Positions 36,578 through 44,731 of a DNA stretch of 64,000 bases are shown here, piece after piece (the stretch's first letter is position 1; the number at the start of each line of letters is the position of its first letter). Position numbers and translations under genes: made by a program. The notes under the pieces were generated by a model, which did no database searches, had not been told where the DNA came from, and was given only the letters and a program-made list of their open reading frames with translations. This stretch comes from an uncultured Fluviicola sp. (lineage in GTDB: Bacteria; Bacteroidota; Bacteroidia; Flavobacteriales_D; Crocinitomicaceae): contig CAJVYC010000005.1 of assembly GCA_913009205.1 (NCBI GenBank), forward strand, positions 62,001 through 126,000, in the 5' to 3' direction.

Positions 36578-37387
36578 ATGAAGCGAAAACTAAACATGCC
36601 CTCTATAATAGCCTTTCTAACACTTTTCTTATTTATCACTTCGTGCTCTAGCCAATTGGATAAGACCGTTGTTAGCGTCCAAGTCCAAACAGGTCCTGAA
36701 CCCTCACCAGAAGCTTCAGTCGTTGATCGTTATTACTTAAATAATTTTCAAGATTCGTTGAAAACTAAATCCATTGGTTCTGTAAGCAGAGGAAGTCTTC
36801 AAAACGGAACACTCATCCCTTTTTCTGGCTCAAACTTTATGTATTTCGATACAGCAAGTTATTTGTCAGGCCGCGCTTTTACGCACAAATTAGTTGCACA
36901 AACCGTCATCAATACTTTCAAAACCTTCGAATTGAATGGTGAAAAGCGTAAGTTCAGTATTATGGAATTTTCCAATGAGCATGGAGGTAAAATGTTTCCC
37001 CATCGAACACATCAAAACGGAATGAGCGTAGACATGATGATGCCACTTCAAAAAGGAGGTAAACCATATTATGGTTTAGATGATCTTGGGGCTATGCATT
37101 ATTTACTCGAATTCAATAAAGAAGGGCAGTATATTAATGACACCGCAATTTCTATTGATTTCGAAATGGTTGCCAACGAAATCAATCAAATGCACATTGA
37201 AGCTGAAAAATTAGGTTTAACAATAACCAAGGTAATTTTCAATACAAACTTAAGAGATGAATTGTTCGCCACAACTAATTGGCAATTCTTTGCTGCGAAC
37301 AGCCCTTACATCACGCGCAACTTAGAGCCTGTAATCAATGATTTACACGACGATCACTTTCATGTTGACTTTGAAATCATACCTTAG
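36578..37387 (+). CDS. MepA-like penicillin-insensitive murein endopeptidase (lipoprotein)
   Basis: A 269-residue lipoprotein (lipobox FITSC, Cys about residue 24) with a LAS-type metallopeptidase domain resembling MepA, which cuts D-Ala-meso-DAP cross-links. Expected residues are visible: SVSRGSLQNGTLIPFSG, HRTHQNGMSVDMMMP (zinc His and Asp) and the C-terminal DDHFHVDF (zinc His pair). Differences from MepA outside these blocks are considerable, so assignment is at superfamily level with the MepA-type motif order. It stands alone, followed by a weak hairpin. Confidence 0.8.
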   Translation: MKRKLNMPSIIAFLTLFLFITSCSSQLDKTVVSVQVQTGPEPSPEASVVDRYYLNNFQDSLKTKSIGSVSRGSLQNGTLIPFSGSNFMYFDTASYLSGRAFTHKLVAQTVINTFKTFELNGEKRKFSIMEFSNEHGGKMFPHRTHQNGMSVDMMMPLQKGGKPYYGLDDLGAMHYLLEFNKEGQYINDTAISIDFEMVANEINQMHIEAEKLGLTITKVIFNTNLRDELFATTNWQFFAANSPYITRNLEPVINDLHDDHFHVDFEIIP

Positions 37388-37388
37388 C

Positions 37389-37412
37389 GTGCAGTATAAT
37401 ATTACTGTACTT
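37389..37412 (+). terminator. Weak hairpin after the MepA-like gene
   Basis: An 8-bp stem (GTGCAGTA with TACTGTAC, one G-T pair) around a 6-base loop directly behind the stop codon; only two T follow, so it is at best a weak terminator. The remaining roughly 250 bases up to the fasciclin promoter are AT-rich and hold no gene I can see. Confidence 0.35.
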
Positions 37413-37664
37413 CATAAGTCATTGATTTAAAATGCACTATATACTTCTGGTATCGATGTTCCGAATCGGTGAGATTTAAGGCTCCGCGCAAAAACACAAA
37501 GTTAATTCCGATGTGGGCTTTTTAGTCGTATCAAATACATTCATAATTCATTAATTCTCTATTTTTTTATGCCTTTGTTCATCGTTCCGTGGTGAATAAG
37601 TATTTTTAACATTTTATAATTATCTCATTATTAGTTGATTAAGATAATTTCACTCTTAAATTTA

Positions 37665-37748
37665 AATTTTGTTTAACTTTTTATTGCATTACTTAAACAT
37701 TACTGCGTACATTTGTGGAACATAAAATAAAAAAAGTTAAACAAAATT
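37665..37748. repeat. Perfect 18-bp inverted repeat around the fasciclin promoter
   Basis: The left arm 37665-37682 (AATTTTGTTTAACTTTTT) and the right arm 37731-37748 are exact reverse complements, with 48 bases between them. The spacer holds the TTG (37684-37686) and TACATTTG (37708-37715) promoter elements. Because the left arm lies upstream of the predicted transcription start, the repeat cannot act as an RNA hairpin in this transcript. It is either an operator for a dimeric protein or an invertible promoter segment. Confidence 0.85.
37684..37715 (+). promoter_or_regulatory. Promoter of the fasciclin gene
   Basis: TTG at 37684-37686 and TACATTTG at 37708-37715 (perfect TAnnTTTG), 21 bases apart, close to the Bacteroidetes -33/-7 arrangement. 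Predicted leader about 45 bases to the ATG at 37766, including the right arm of the inverted repeat. Confidence 0.65.
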
Positions 37749-37765
37749 AAAATTAATTAGAACTT

Positions 37766-38914
37766 ATGAAAAAAGGATTTACAATTACAAACTTAAGAAA
37801 GGCCACTCTGACAATGAGTTTAGCCTTTACTTCATTACTCGCAGTAGCTCAAACAAATGTTTATGACGATGTTATTGCAACAAGTGCAAACCATACATCC
37901 CTTAAGGCAGCAATTGATCAACAAATGTTACAAGGAGCTCTCCAAGATCCGTCGGCAACATTAACTGTTTTTGCTCCAGACAATGATGCATTTGACAATT
38001 TAGCAACAGCATTGAACACAGACATAGCCGGTATTTTGGCACTACCTAACTTGACAGACGTTTTATTGTACCATGTCTTAGGGATTACTGTAGATGCAGC
38101 TTCTGTAACAAACGGAGCTATCGTTGATCCACTTAACGTTGCAAATACAATCAAAATGACTAAGACGTCAACGGGTTTTGTTTATGCAAACCAAGCAATG
38201 GTTAATGGTGCTGATTTATCAACAGACAACGGTATCGTTCATTCATTAGATGCTGTACTATTGCCTTTCGAAACAGTTGTTGATGTTGCAATTGATAATG
38301 GCTTCACTTATTTAACAACAGCTGTTATCCAAGAGGAACTACTACCTGCCCTTACTGATCCTCTTGCTTCATTAACGGTTTTTGCACCTACAGATGTAGC
38401 ATTTGACAATTTAGCAACAGCATTGAACACAGACATAGCTGGTCTTTTAGCGCTACCTAACTTGACAGACATTTTATTGTACCACGTTGTTGCGGGGACA
38501 GTTTTATCAGGTGATCTAGCTAACGGTCCAGTGCCAACTTTAAACGGTCTAGACATATATGTAGACTTGACTATGGGAACTATGATTAACACTTCAAACG
38601 TTACAGGTGCTGATAACACCGCTGACAACGGAGTCGTGCACATTATCGATGCAGTTTTAGTTCCAGGTACAGCGGATATCGAAGAAGCAGGGGTAACAAT
38701 GATTAATGTTTCTCCAAACCCAGCAACTCAACAACTGAAAATCAACAACTTTGATGTAAATGATTATACAGTAATGAATGCATATGGACAAACTGTTCTT
38801 AGAGGTTCAACTGAAAATGGAATCGTGAATGTTTCAGAATTGAAAAACGGTAATTACTTTATTAATATCACAAACGAAACGGGAATTTTTAGAGCGAGAT
38901 TTATAAAGCTATAG
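37766..38914 (+). CDS. Secreted two-domain fasciclin protein with T9SS sorting domain
   Basis: A 382-residue protein with a signal peptide (to about residue 28, LLAVAQ), two fasciclin (FAS1) domains at about residues 32-165 and 168-298, and a C-terminal T9SS type A-like sorting domain (MINVSPNPATQQLKINNF ... NGNYFINITNETG). FAS1 motifs occur twice: LTVFAPDNDAFDNLA / LTVFAPTDVAFDNLA, LLYHVL / LLYHVV and DNGIVHSLDAVLLP / DNGVVHIIDAVLVP. FAS1 proteins mediate cell or matrix adhesion. A 41-base stretch is identical between the two domains. The promoter is enclosed by an 18-bp inverted repeat and a terminator-like hairpin follows. Confidence 0.92.
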   Translation: MKKGFTITNLRKATLTMSLAFTSLLAVAQTNVYDDVIATSANHTSLKAAIDQQMLQGALQDPSATLTVFAPDNDAFDNLATALNTDIAGILALPNLTDVLLYHVLGITVDAASVTNGAIVDPLNVANTIKMTKTSTGFVYANQAMVNGADLSTDNGIVHSLDAVLLPFETVVDVAIDNGFTYLTTAVIQEELLPALTDPLASLTVFAPTDVAFDNLATALNTDIAGLLALPNLTDILLYHVVAGTVLSGDLANGPVPTLNGLDIYVDLTMGTMINTSNVTGADNTADNGVVHIIDAVLVPGTADIEEAGVTMINVSPNPATQQLKINNFDVNDYTVMNAYGQTVLRGSTENGIVNVSELKNGNYFINITNETGIFRARFIKL

Positions 38915-38927
38915 TGGTAGTAGCTAA

Positions 38928-38966
38928 GTTAAAGGCCTCGGGGAATTCGTTCTTCGGGGCTTTAAC
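38928..38966 (+). terminator. Hairpin terminator after the fasciclin gene
   Basis: Outer stem GTTAAAG / CTTTAAC (38928-38934 with 38960-38966) continued by CC/GG with one bulged G, then a loop of about 18 bases. The right side is T-rich but has no long T run. It precedes tspO by 20 bases, so it may only reduce read-through. Confidence 0.55.
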
Positions 38967-38986
38967 ATTTACTAGAAAACCATAAA

Positions 38987-39454
38987 ATGAGTAAAATAAA
39001 ATCCTTTTTAACTTTCCTAATCCTCAACTTTGGAGCATTACTTATTGGAGGTTTACTAACCGGTCCTGGAGTTTCGTCTGAATGGTATGCCAATTTGAAC
39101 CAAGCACCATGGACACCACCGGGTTGGGTATTTGGCTTTGCTTGGACTGCAGTAATGATCTGCTTTACCTTCTTCATGACAGGACTGTACAATTCGAAAT
39201 ACAATCGACGTAAAGTTCTAAGTCTTTTTAGTATTCAATGGATTCTAAACATAAGTTGGAATGTCGCCTTTTTCCATTTTCAATCTCCTATTCTCGGTTT
39301 AATCATAATCTCATCTTTAACGTTTGTAATAATTCTATTCCTTCTCTTCTACGCAGATTATAAACGATACAGAGTTCTATACATTTTTCCATATCTTTCA
39401 TGGATAATAATTGCATCGTCATTAAATCTCTACATTGTGTCATATAACATTTAA
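38987..39454 (+). CDS. tspO: TspO/MBR family tryptophan-rich sensory protein
   Basis: A 155-residue five-helix membrane protein. Family residues are visible: GPGVSSEWYANLNQAPWTPP, GWVFGFAWTAVM, and QWILNISWNVAFFHFQSPILG. TspO binds porphyrins and in phototrophs (CrtK) represses pigment genes in response to oxygen and light. Here it lies about 3.4 kb upstream of a carotenoid operon, which fits such a role but is not proof. It is followed by a TonB receptor after two bases, so the two are likely co-transcribed. Confidence 0.92.
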   Translation: MSKIKSFLTFLILNFGALLIGGLLTGPGVSSEWYANLNQAPWTPPGWVFGFAWTAVMICFTFFMTGLYNSKYNRRKVLSLFSIQWILNISWNVAFFHFQSPILGLIIISSLTFVIILFLLFYADYKRYRVLYIFPYLSWIIIASSLNLYIVSYNI

Positions 39455-39456
39455 TA

Positions 39457-41874
39457 ATGAAGTACTTTCTATTAACATTCTTGCTTGTTTCACATCTGAT
39501 TACAAATGCACAAACGTCAAGTATTTCGGGAATAATAATTAACTCAATTAACAACCAACCCGTTGAATTTGCAAAAGTTAAGATAGTGGGTCTGCCTAAA
39601 GGAGCTTTTACGGACTCCTTGGGATACTACAAAATTGATGGCATTGAACCAGGTGTTTATTCCATTACAGCCTCTTCAGTAGGATTTAACGAATTCATTT
39701 TAGCAGATATCACAGTTACTGTTTCACGAACAGCCGAATTAAACTTTGCACTTGAGGAATTTATTCTAGAGAAAGGTGAAGTTAAAGTCGTTGCAAAGCC
39801 ATTTAGAAAACCAAAAGAATCTCCAAATTCTTTAAAAACATTGAACGCAACGGAAATTGAAAGATTACCTGGAGCCAATAGAGATGCCAGTAAAGTTCTT
39901 CAAGCTTTACCCGGTGTTGCATCACCTGCTTCTTTTAGAAATGATATTATCATTCGAGGTGGATCACCAGGTGAGAATAAATTTTACCTGGATGGGATTG
40001 AAGTACCGAACATCAACCACTTTGCAACGCAAGGCAGTAGTGGCGGACCCGTTGGATTATTGAACATTAACTTCATTCGAGCCATTGATTTTTATGCGGG
40101 AGCCTTTCCTGCGAATTTTGCCAATGGACTAAGTTCTGCCATCTCTTTTAAGCAAAAAGAAGGAAACAAAGAAAACCTTGTTGCAAATATAGCTGTGGGC
40201 TCAAGTGACCTTGCCTTAACACTCGATGGTCCCTTGGGGAAAAAAGCAAGTTTCATTTTCTCAGCACGTCGCTCGTATTTACAACTTCTCTTCGCAGCTT
40301 TAAAATTACCATTTCTTCCAACTTACAACGATGCTCAATTCAAGGTGAATTATGACATCAACCGAAAAAACAAAATCAGCATTATTGGCTTAGGTGCTCT
40401 GGATGATTTTGTTTTGAATGAATCAGCCAATGACGGCGTCACAGATCCTCAGCAATTTGAATTGAATCAATTTTCATTGAACAATATTCCAACTCAAGAC
40501 CAATGGAATTATACGATTGGAGTGAATTATGTTCATTACAGCGAAAACAGTAATCAACGTGTAATTGTCAGCCGAAACATGTTGAAGAACATTTCGCAAA
40601 AATATTTCGAGAACGTTGAAACTCCAGAAAACCTGTTGCTTAATTATTCATCGACTGAAGCAGAAAACAAAGTTCGTTTCGAGCATACATGGCGAAAAAA
40701 TGGCTATAAGGTTCTTGCTGGATTTGGATACGAATTCGCAAAGTTTCAGGCAGCAACGTTTCGGCAGTTTATCGCTGGAGGAATTCCAACTACGATAGAT
40801 AACAATTCAAACTTAGACCTACACAAAGGTTCAATTTTTGCTCAAGTTAGTAAATCTTATTTAAACGATAATTTAGACGTAAGCATCGGATTGAGATCGG
40901 ATATTAGCAGCTACTCTGAATCCATGCTGAATCCGTTGGATCAAATTTCGCCTTCACTTTCATTGAACTATGCTCTTTCCGATCAATTATCAATTAGCGG
41001 AACCATGGCTCGTTACAATCAACTTCCATCTTATACAATTCTAGGATTTAGAGATGCCAATGGTACTTTAAAAAACAAAGAAAATGGGTTGAAATATATC
41101 CAAGCAGATCATTTCACAGTAGGATCTTCCTTTATTACAAATTTCAAGTCGAAAATTTCATTAGAAGGATTCTTCAAGAAATACAACCGCTATCCATTCT
41201 CCGTGAATGATTCAATTTCACTAGCCAATTTAGGTGCCGATTTTGGAATCGTTGGAAACGAAGAGGTGTCTTCAACATCAACAGGACGCGCATACGGAGC
41301 TGAATTTCTTTACCAACAAAAATTAATCAAAGGCTTCTATTGCCTTGTTGCTTACACCTTTGTGATTTCCGAATTTAAATCGAAAGACGACGTCTTCGTA
41401 CCAAGTACTTGGGACAGTAAGAATATTGTTTCAATAACTGGTGGTAAGCGCTTCAAAAAGAATTGGGAAGTTGGTTTTAGATGGTCATTTTCTGGAGGAG
41501 CTCCTTTTACGCCAGCAGATTTAGAAACCTCATCTTTAAAACACGTTTGGGATATTCAGAATTCTGCCGTGCTTGATTACTCTTTGTTAAATTCTGAACG
41601 AGGAAGCTCATACCACCAATTAAATGTTCGCGTTGACAAGAAATTCAATTTTAAGAAACTTTCTTTGAATGTGTATTTGGACATTCAAAACATTTATAAC
41701 AACAAGGCAACAACTGCTCCAGTTGTACTTCTCCAAAAAGATGCAAGCGGAAACCCGATTGAAGATCCGAATGATAGTTCACGTTATTTGCTAAAAACGA
41801 TCGCAAATACTTCTGGAATTTTACAACCTTCTCTTGGAATAATTGTTGAGTTTAAAGTGAAAAAAGGAGCATAG
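39457..41874 (+). CDS. TonB-dependent receptor with carboxypeptidase-like N-terminal domain
   Basis: An 805-residue outer-membrane receptor. Signal peptide ends at NAQ (about residue 19). A carboxypeptidase-regulatory-like domain follows (SISGIIINSINNQPVEFAKV ... GVYSITASSVGF), then a plug domain (IERLPGANRDASKVLQALPG, FRNDIIIRGGSPGENKFYLD) and a 22-strand type barrel to the terminal VEFKVKKGA. The ligand is unknown. It begins two bases behind tspO. It resembles the second receptor at 48.8-51.2 kb in plug layout (GIEVPNINHFATQG versus GMDIPNPNHFARFG). Confidence 0.92.
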   Translation: MKYFLLTFLLVSHLITNAQTSSISGIIINSINNQPVEFAKVKIVGLPKGAFTDSLGYYKIDGIEPGVYSITASSVGFNEFILADITVTVSRTAELNFALEEFILEKGEVKVVAKPFRKPKESPNSLKTLNATEIERLPGANRDASKVLQALPGVASPASFRNDIIIRGGSPGENKFYLDGIEVPNINHFATQGSSGGPVGLLNINFIRAIDFYAGAFPANFANGLSSAISFKQKEGNKENLVANIAVGSSDLALTLDGPLGKKASFIFSARRSYLQLLFAALKLPFLPTYNDAQFKVNYDINRKNKISIIGLGALDDFVLNESANDGVTDPQQFELNQFSLNNIPTQDQWNYTIGVNYVHYSENSNQRVIVSRNMLKNISQKYFENVETPENLLLNYSSTEAENKVRFEHTWRKNGYKVLAGFGYEFAKFQAATFRQFIAGGIPTTIDNNSNLDLHKGSIFAQVSKSYLNDNLDVSIGLRSDISSYSESMLNPLDQISPSLSLNYALSDQLSISGTMARYNQLPSYTILGFRDANGTLKNKENGLKYIQADHFTVGSSFITNFKSKISLEGFFKKYNRYPFSVNDSISLANLGADFGIVGNEEVSSTSTGRAYGAEFLYQQKLIKGFYCLVAYTFVISEFKSKDDVFVPSTWDSKNIVSITGGKRFKKNWEVGFRWSFSGGAPFTPADLETSSLKHVWDIQNSAVLDYSLLNSERGSSYHQLNVRVDKKFNFKKLSLNVYLDIQNIYNNKATTAPVVLLQKDASGNPIEDPNDSSRYLLKTIANTSGILQPSLGIIVEFKVKKGA

Positions 41875-41932
41875 AATACAATTTAGATTTACACTTACTT
41901 CACAAACGCGTACAAATTTCACATAAATCGCC

Positions 41933-41940
41933 TACATTTG
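41933..41940 (+). promoter_or_regulatory. -7 promoter box before the decayed MerR copy
   Basis: TACATTTG, perfect TAnnTTTG, 24 bases before the TTG that would start the remnant regulator gene. The promoter looks intact. Confidence 0.5.
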
Positions 41941-41964
41941 ATTTTATTGCAAAGAGACTAACCA

Positions 41965-42177
41965 TTGGGAAATTTAAGGTACAGTATAAAAGATCTTCAA
42001 AACTTTACGCAGATTAAAGCTCACACCATTCGAATATAGTAAAAGCGCTATGTCCTTTTGGTACGCAAAAGAACGAATAGTAATACTCGATATTACAGTG
42101 AAGATGACCTCAAGAAAATTCTAAACATAAGTCTTCTTTATACGTCCGGGTTTAAAATCTCTAAAAGAGCTTCTTGA
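41965..42177 (+). pseudogene. Decayed N-terminal copy of the MerR-type regulator
   Basis: One frame from TTG 41965 reads GNLRYSIKDLQNFTQIKAHT then IRI, two adjacent stops (TAG TAA), KRYVLLVRKRTNSNTRYY, SEDDLKKILNISLLYTSGFK and ISKRAS to TGA 42175-42177. This aligns without gaps to residues 1-69 of the intact regulator that begins 200 bases downstream (YSIKDLENITGIKAHTLRI, NIRYYNNDDLKKILNINLL, GGFKISKIAS). The C-terminal B12-binding part is missing. It lies inside the 503-base gap between the TonB receptor and the regulator. The rest of the gap is AT-rich with no gene seen. Confidence 0.88.
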
Positions 42178-42323
42178 CTAATTTCCCAATTCAACAATTA
42201 AAATCAACACCACACTATCCGAAGTCTATCATTATGTTTCAGATTATTCTCACCCCTATAATATACAGTGTACTCACTAAATTATCATTCTAATTTCTCA
42301 TGTCTAACAAATTTGATTATTTT

Positions 42324-42353
42324 TGTTTAGTTATTTTATATAAAGATTAAACA
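42324..42353 (+). promoter_or_regulatory. Candidate operator upstream of the carotenoid operon
   Basis: TGTTTA (42324-42329) and TAAACA (42348-42353) form a spaced inverted repeat centred near 42338, where the -33 element of the box at 42361 would be. Position and symmetry suit a dimer- or tetramer-binding MerR/CarH-type repressor regulating its own operon. The half-sites are short, so chance cannot be ruled out. Confidence 0.35.
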
Positions 42354-42360
42354 TAATCAG

Positions 42361-42368
42361 TATCTTTA
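42361..42368 (+). promoter_or_regulatory. -7-like promoter box of the regulator-crt operon
   Basis: TATCTTTA, one mismatch to TAnnTTTG, ends nine bases before the ATG at 42378. No TTG is found at the -33 distance. Confidence 0.45.
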
Positions 42369-42377
42369 ATAGAGCTC

Positions 42378-43259
42378 ATGGAAACAAAATACAGTATAAA
42401 AGATCTGGAGAACATAACTGGAATAAAGGCTCACACACTTCGGATATGGGAAAAAAGGTATCAAATCCTTGAACCGAGGCGAACTGAAACAAACATTCGC
42501 TACTATAATAATGATGACTTAAAAAAGATTCTCAACATAAATTTATTGAACAAAGGGGGATTCAAGATTTCAAAAATTGCTTCCCTTAAAGATGATGAAA
42601 TAAAAACAAAAGCAAATAACCTTTTAGAGGATAAAAACGCATCTGAATCAAAGGAAATTAATGCTTTAATTCAAAGCATTATCAAACTCGAAACAAGCGA
42701 AATAGAGAGAATTTTAGAGAAAGGGTATCAAGAAAAAGGCATCTTAAGATTGTATAAAGAAACCATTACACCACTTCTAATCCGAATGGGTGAGCTTTGG
42801 CAATTGAGCACATTAAATATTAGTCATGAACATCTTTTTTCAAACACACTAAGAAAATTCATAATAGTAAAAACAAACGAAGTAAAAGCTGAGAAGCAAC
42901 TGAACAAAAGCGTTTTGATTTTTCTAACCAAGGGAGAACATCATGAAATCCCGATTCTTTTTTACAATTATTTTCTAAAGTCTTTTGGTTGGGATAGTAT
43001 TTATCTAGGAGCGAACGTCCCGACCGAAGATTTGCGATTGGCGATTATTCAAAAAAACCCAGACCTCGTTTTTACATCAATGATTATCCACGTTACTGGT
43101 GATCGTTTCCACAGGAATTTGGATTCTCTATTAGAAATAATTCCTGAAAAAAAGCTGTGTTTGAGTACAACGAAACCAATAAAGAATAAGGATGAGCTCT
43201 ACCCTCAAATGAATTCAATTATCAACTACGAAGATTTCGTTAAACTTTTTAAGATCTAA
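42378..43259 (+). CDS. MerR-type regulator with B12-binding domain (CarH/LitR-like photoreceptor)
   Basis: A 293-residue regulator. Residues 1-70 are a MerR helix-turn-helix (YSIKDLENITGIKAHTLRIW). Residues about 90-170 are a four-helix B12-binding-2 bundle holding Trp141 and Glu151-His152 with exactly nine residues between Trp and Glu, the W-x9-EH signature by which CarH senses adenosylcobalamin. Residues 178-293 are a cobalamin-binding Rossmann domain with E187-x-H189, His189 being the likely lower ligand; the usual Gly of DxHxxG is Pro. CarH tetramers repress carotenoid genes in the dark and release DNA in light. The TTG of crtI follows two bases after the stop. Confidence 0.88.
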   Translation: METKYSIKDLENITGIKAHTLRIWEKRYQILEPRRTETNIRYYNNDDLKKILNINLLNKGGFKISKIASLKDDEIKTKANNLLEDKNASESKEINALIQSIIKLETSEIERILEKGYQEKGILRLYKETITPLLIRMGELWQLSTLNISHEHLFSNTLRKFIIVKTNEVKAEKQLNKSVLIFLTKGEHHEIPILFYNYFLKSFGWDSIYLGANVPTEDLRLAIIQKNPDLVFTSMIIHVTGDRFHRNLDSLLEIIPEKKLCLSTTKPIKNKDELYPQMNSIINYEDFVKLFKI

Positions 43260-43261
43260 AA

Positions 43262-44731
43262 TTGAGCAACACAAAAAAAAATATCGGCATAATTGGCGCT
43301 GGACTCTCGAGCCTTTATGCGGCATGCTATCTTTCAAAAAACGGATTCAATGTAACGATGTTTGAAAAAAACTCGATGGTTGGAGGTCGTTCTCAAACAT
43401 TTGAAGCCAATGGTTTCAAATTTGACATGGGACCATCTTGGTATTGGATGCCAGAACTTATTGACGGCCTTTTCACCGACTTAGGTGAAAAACGAACCGA
43501 TTATTTTACGTTGGACCGCCTAAAAACGAGCTATCAAGTTTTTTGGGACGATGCGACTTCTTCGAAAATACCTTCAAATCAAAAGGACCTTGACGCTTTA
43601 TTCGATTCTTTAGAAACAGATGGAGCGAAGAAACTAAATTTGTTTTTGACGGATGCGAAGACGAAATACGACATTTCAATAAAACTTCTTGAGAATCCAG
43701 GACTTAGTATAGGTGAACTTATAAAATGGGAAGTTGTAAAAAACAGCTTCAAATTGGATGTTTTAAAATCAGTCAACTCGGATGTTTCCCGACGTTTTGA
43801 ATCGAAGAAAGCTAGAAGTATTCTAAATTTCCCTGTACTATTCCTAGGGGAAATGCCGAAGAATATTCCTTCTCTTTATACATTAATGAATTACGCCGAC
43901 TTGTCGTTAGGTACATGGTATCCTAAAGGCGGAATGAACGACTTGGCCGCTGCTTTGGGAAAAATCGCAGTTCAAAACGGAGTGCAAATCAACCTAAATA
44001 GCAGTGTCCAAGGGATTTTGTCGAAAAATGATCAGGTCGACGGAATAACAGCTGACGGCATTGAACATCATTTTGATTTTGTCATTTCCGGTGCGGATTA
44101 TCACTTTACAGAACAGAAGCTACTTCCAGCGAAATATAGAAAATACTCTGAATCGTATTGGGATAAACGAAAAATGGCACCAAGCTCATTGATTTTTTAT
44201 ATTGGAATTGATAAAAAAATAGAAAAACTAGAGCACCACAATTTATTCTTTGATGAAGATCTTAACGATCACGGAGAGGAAATATACAAAGACCCGCAAT
44301 GGCCTAAAAAACCATTATTCTATGTTTGTGCTCCAAGTAAAACAGATCCCAGAGTTGCACCAGAAGGACATGAAAACTTGTTCTTCCTAATGCCAATTGC
44401 AACGGGTATACAAGACAATGACCAAATTAGAGAAGAATATTTTCAACTGATGATTGACCGATTAAAGCTAAGAACAGGCGTGGACATTTCAGAGAGCATT
44501 GTCTACAAAAGATCATTTTGCATTTCTGACTTTAAGTCGGAATACAATTCATTTAAAGGCAATGCTTATGGTCTTGCTAACACCCTAAAACAAACGGCTA
44601 ATCTTAAACCTAAAATGAAATCCAAGTTGAAAAACTTGTATTACTGTGGACAATTAACAGTACCTGGTCCAGGCATTCCTCCTGCCTTAATCTCAGGTAA
44701 AATTGCTGCTAAACAAATCATGAAATCGTGA
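43262..44731 (+). CDS. crtI: Phytoene desaturase CrtI
   Basis: A 489-residue FAD-dependent enzyme converting phytoene to lycopene. N-terminal dinucleotide fold IGIIGAGLSSLYAACYLSKN with FEKNSMVGGRSQTFEANGF, then FDMGPSWYWMPE. The C-terminal bacterial-type phytoene dehydrogenase signature reads LYYCGQLTVPGPGIPPALIS. The start is TTG at 43262, the only suitable codon before the FAD motif. The gene overlaps crtB by four bases. Confidence 0.94.
   Translation: MSNTKKNIGIIGAGLSSLYAACYLSKNGFNVTMFEKNSMVGGRSQTFEANGFKFDMGPSWYWMPELIDGLFTDLGEKRTDYFTLDRLKTSYQVFWDDATSSKIPSNQKDLDALFDSLETDGAKKLNLFLTDAKTKYDISIKLLENPGLSIGELIKWEVVKNSFKLDVLKSVNSDVSRRFESKKARSILNFPVLFLGEMPKNIPSLYTLMNYADLSLGTWYPKGGMNDLAAALGKIAVQNGVQINLNSSVQGILSKNDQVDGITADGIEHHFDFVISGADYHFTEQKLLPAKYRKYSESYWDKRKMAPSSLIFYIGIDKKIEKLEHHNLFFDEDLNDHGEEIYKDPQWPKKPLFYVCAPSKTDPRVAPEGHENLFFLMPIATGIQDNDQIREEYFQLMIDRLKLRTGVDISESIVYKRSFCISDFKSEYNSFKGNAYGLANTLKQTANLKPKMKSKLKNLYYCGQLTVPGPGIPPALISGKIAAKQIMKS

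Noticed and set aside
36376-36639. Reverse open frame of 87 codons between purK and the MepA-like gene
   Set aside because: It overlaps the start of the MepA-like gene and the pterin synthase remnant on the other strand; no promoter or similarity.
37413-37560. Possible structured RNA (GC-richer patch GGCTCCGCGC ... GTGGGC) upstream of the fasciclin gene
   Set aside because: No consistent stem set, promoter or terminator could be drawn by eye; no tRNA or known riboswitch pattern fits.
39430-39460. Cobalamin riboswitch in front of the TonB receptor near the B12-dependent regulator
   Set aside because: Only two bases separate tspO from the receptor gene and no long structured leader or B12-box-like sequence is seen upstream of either.
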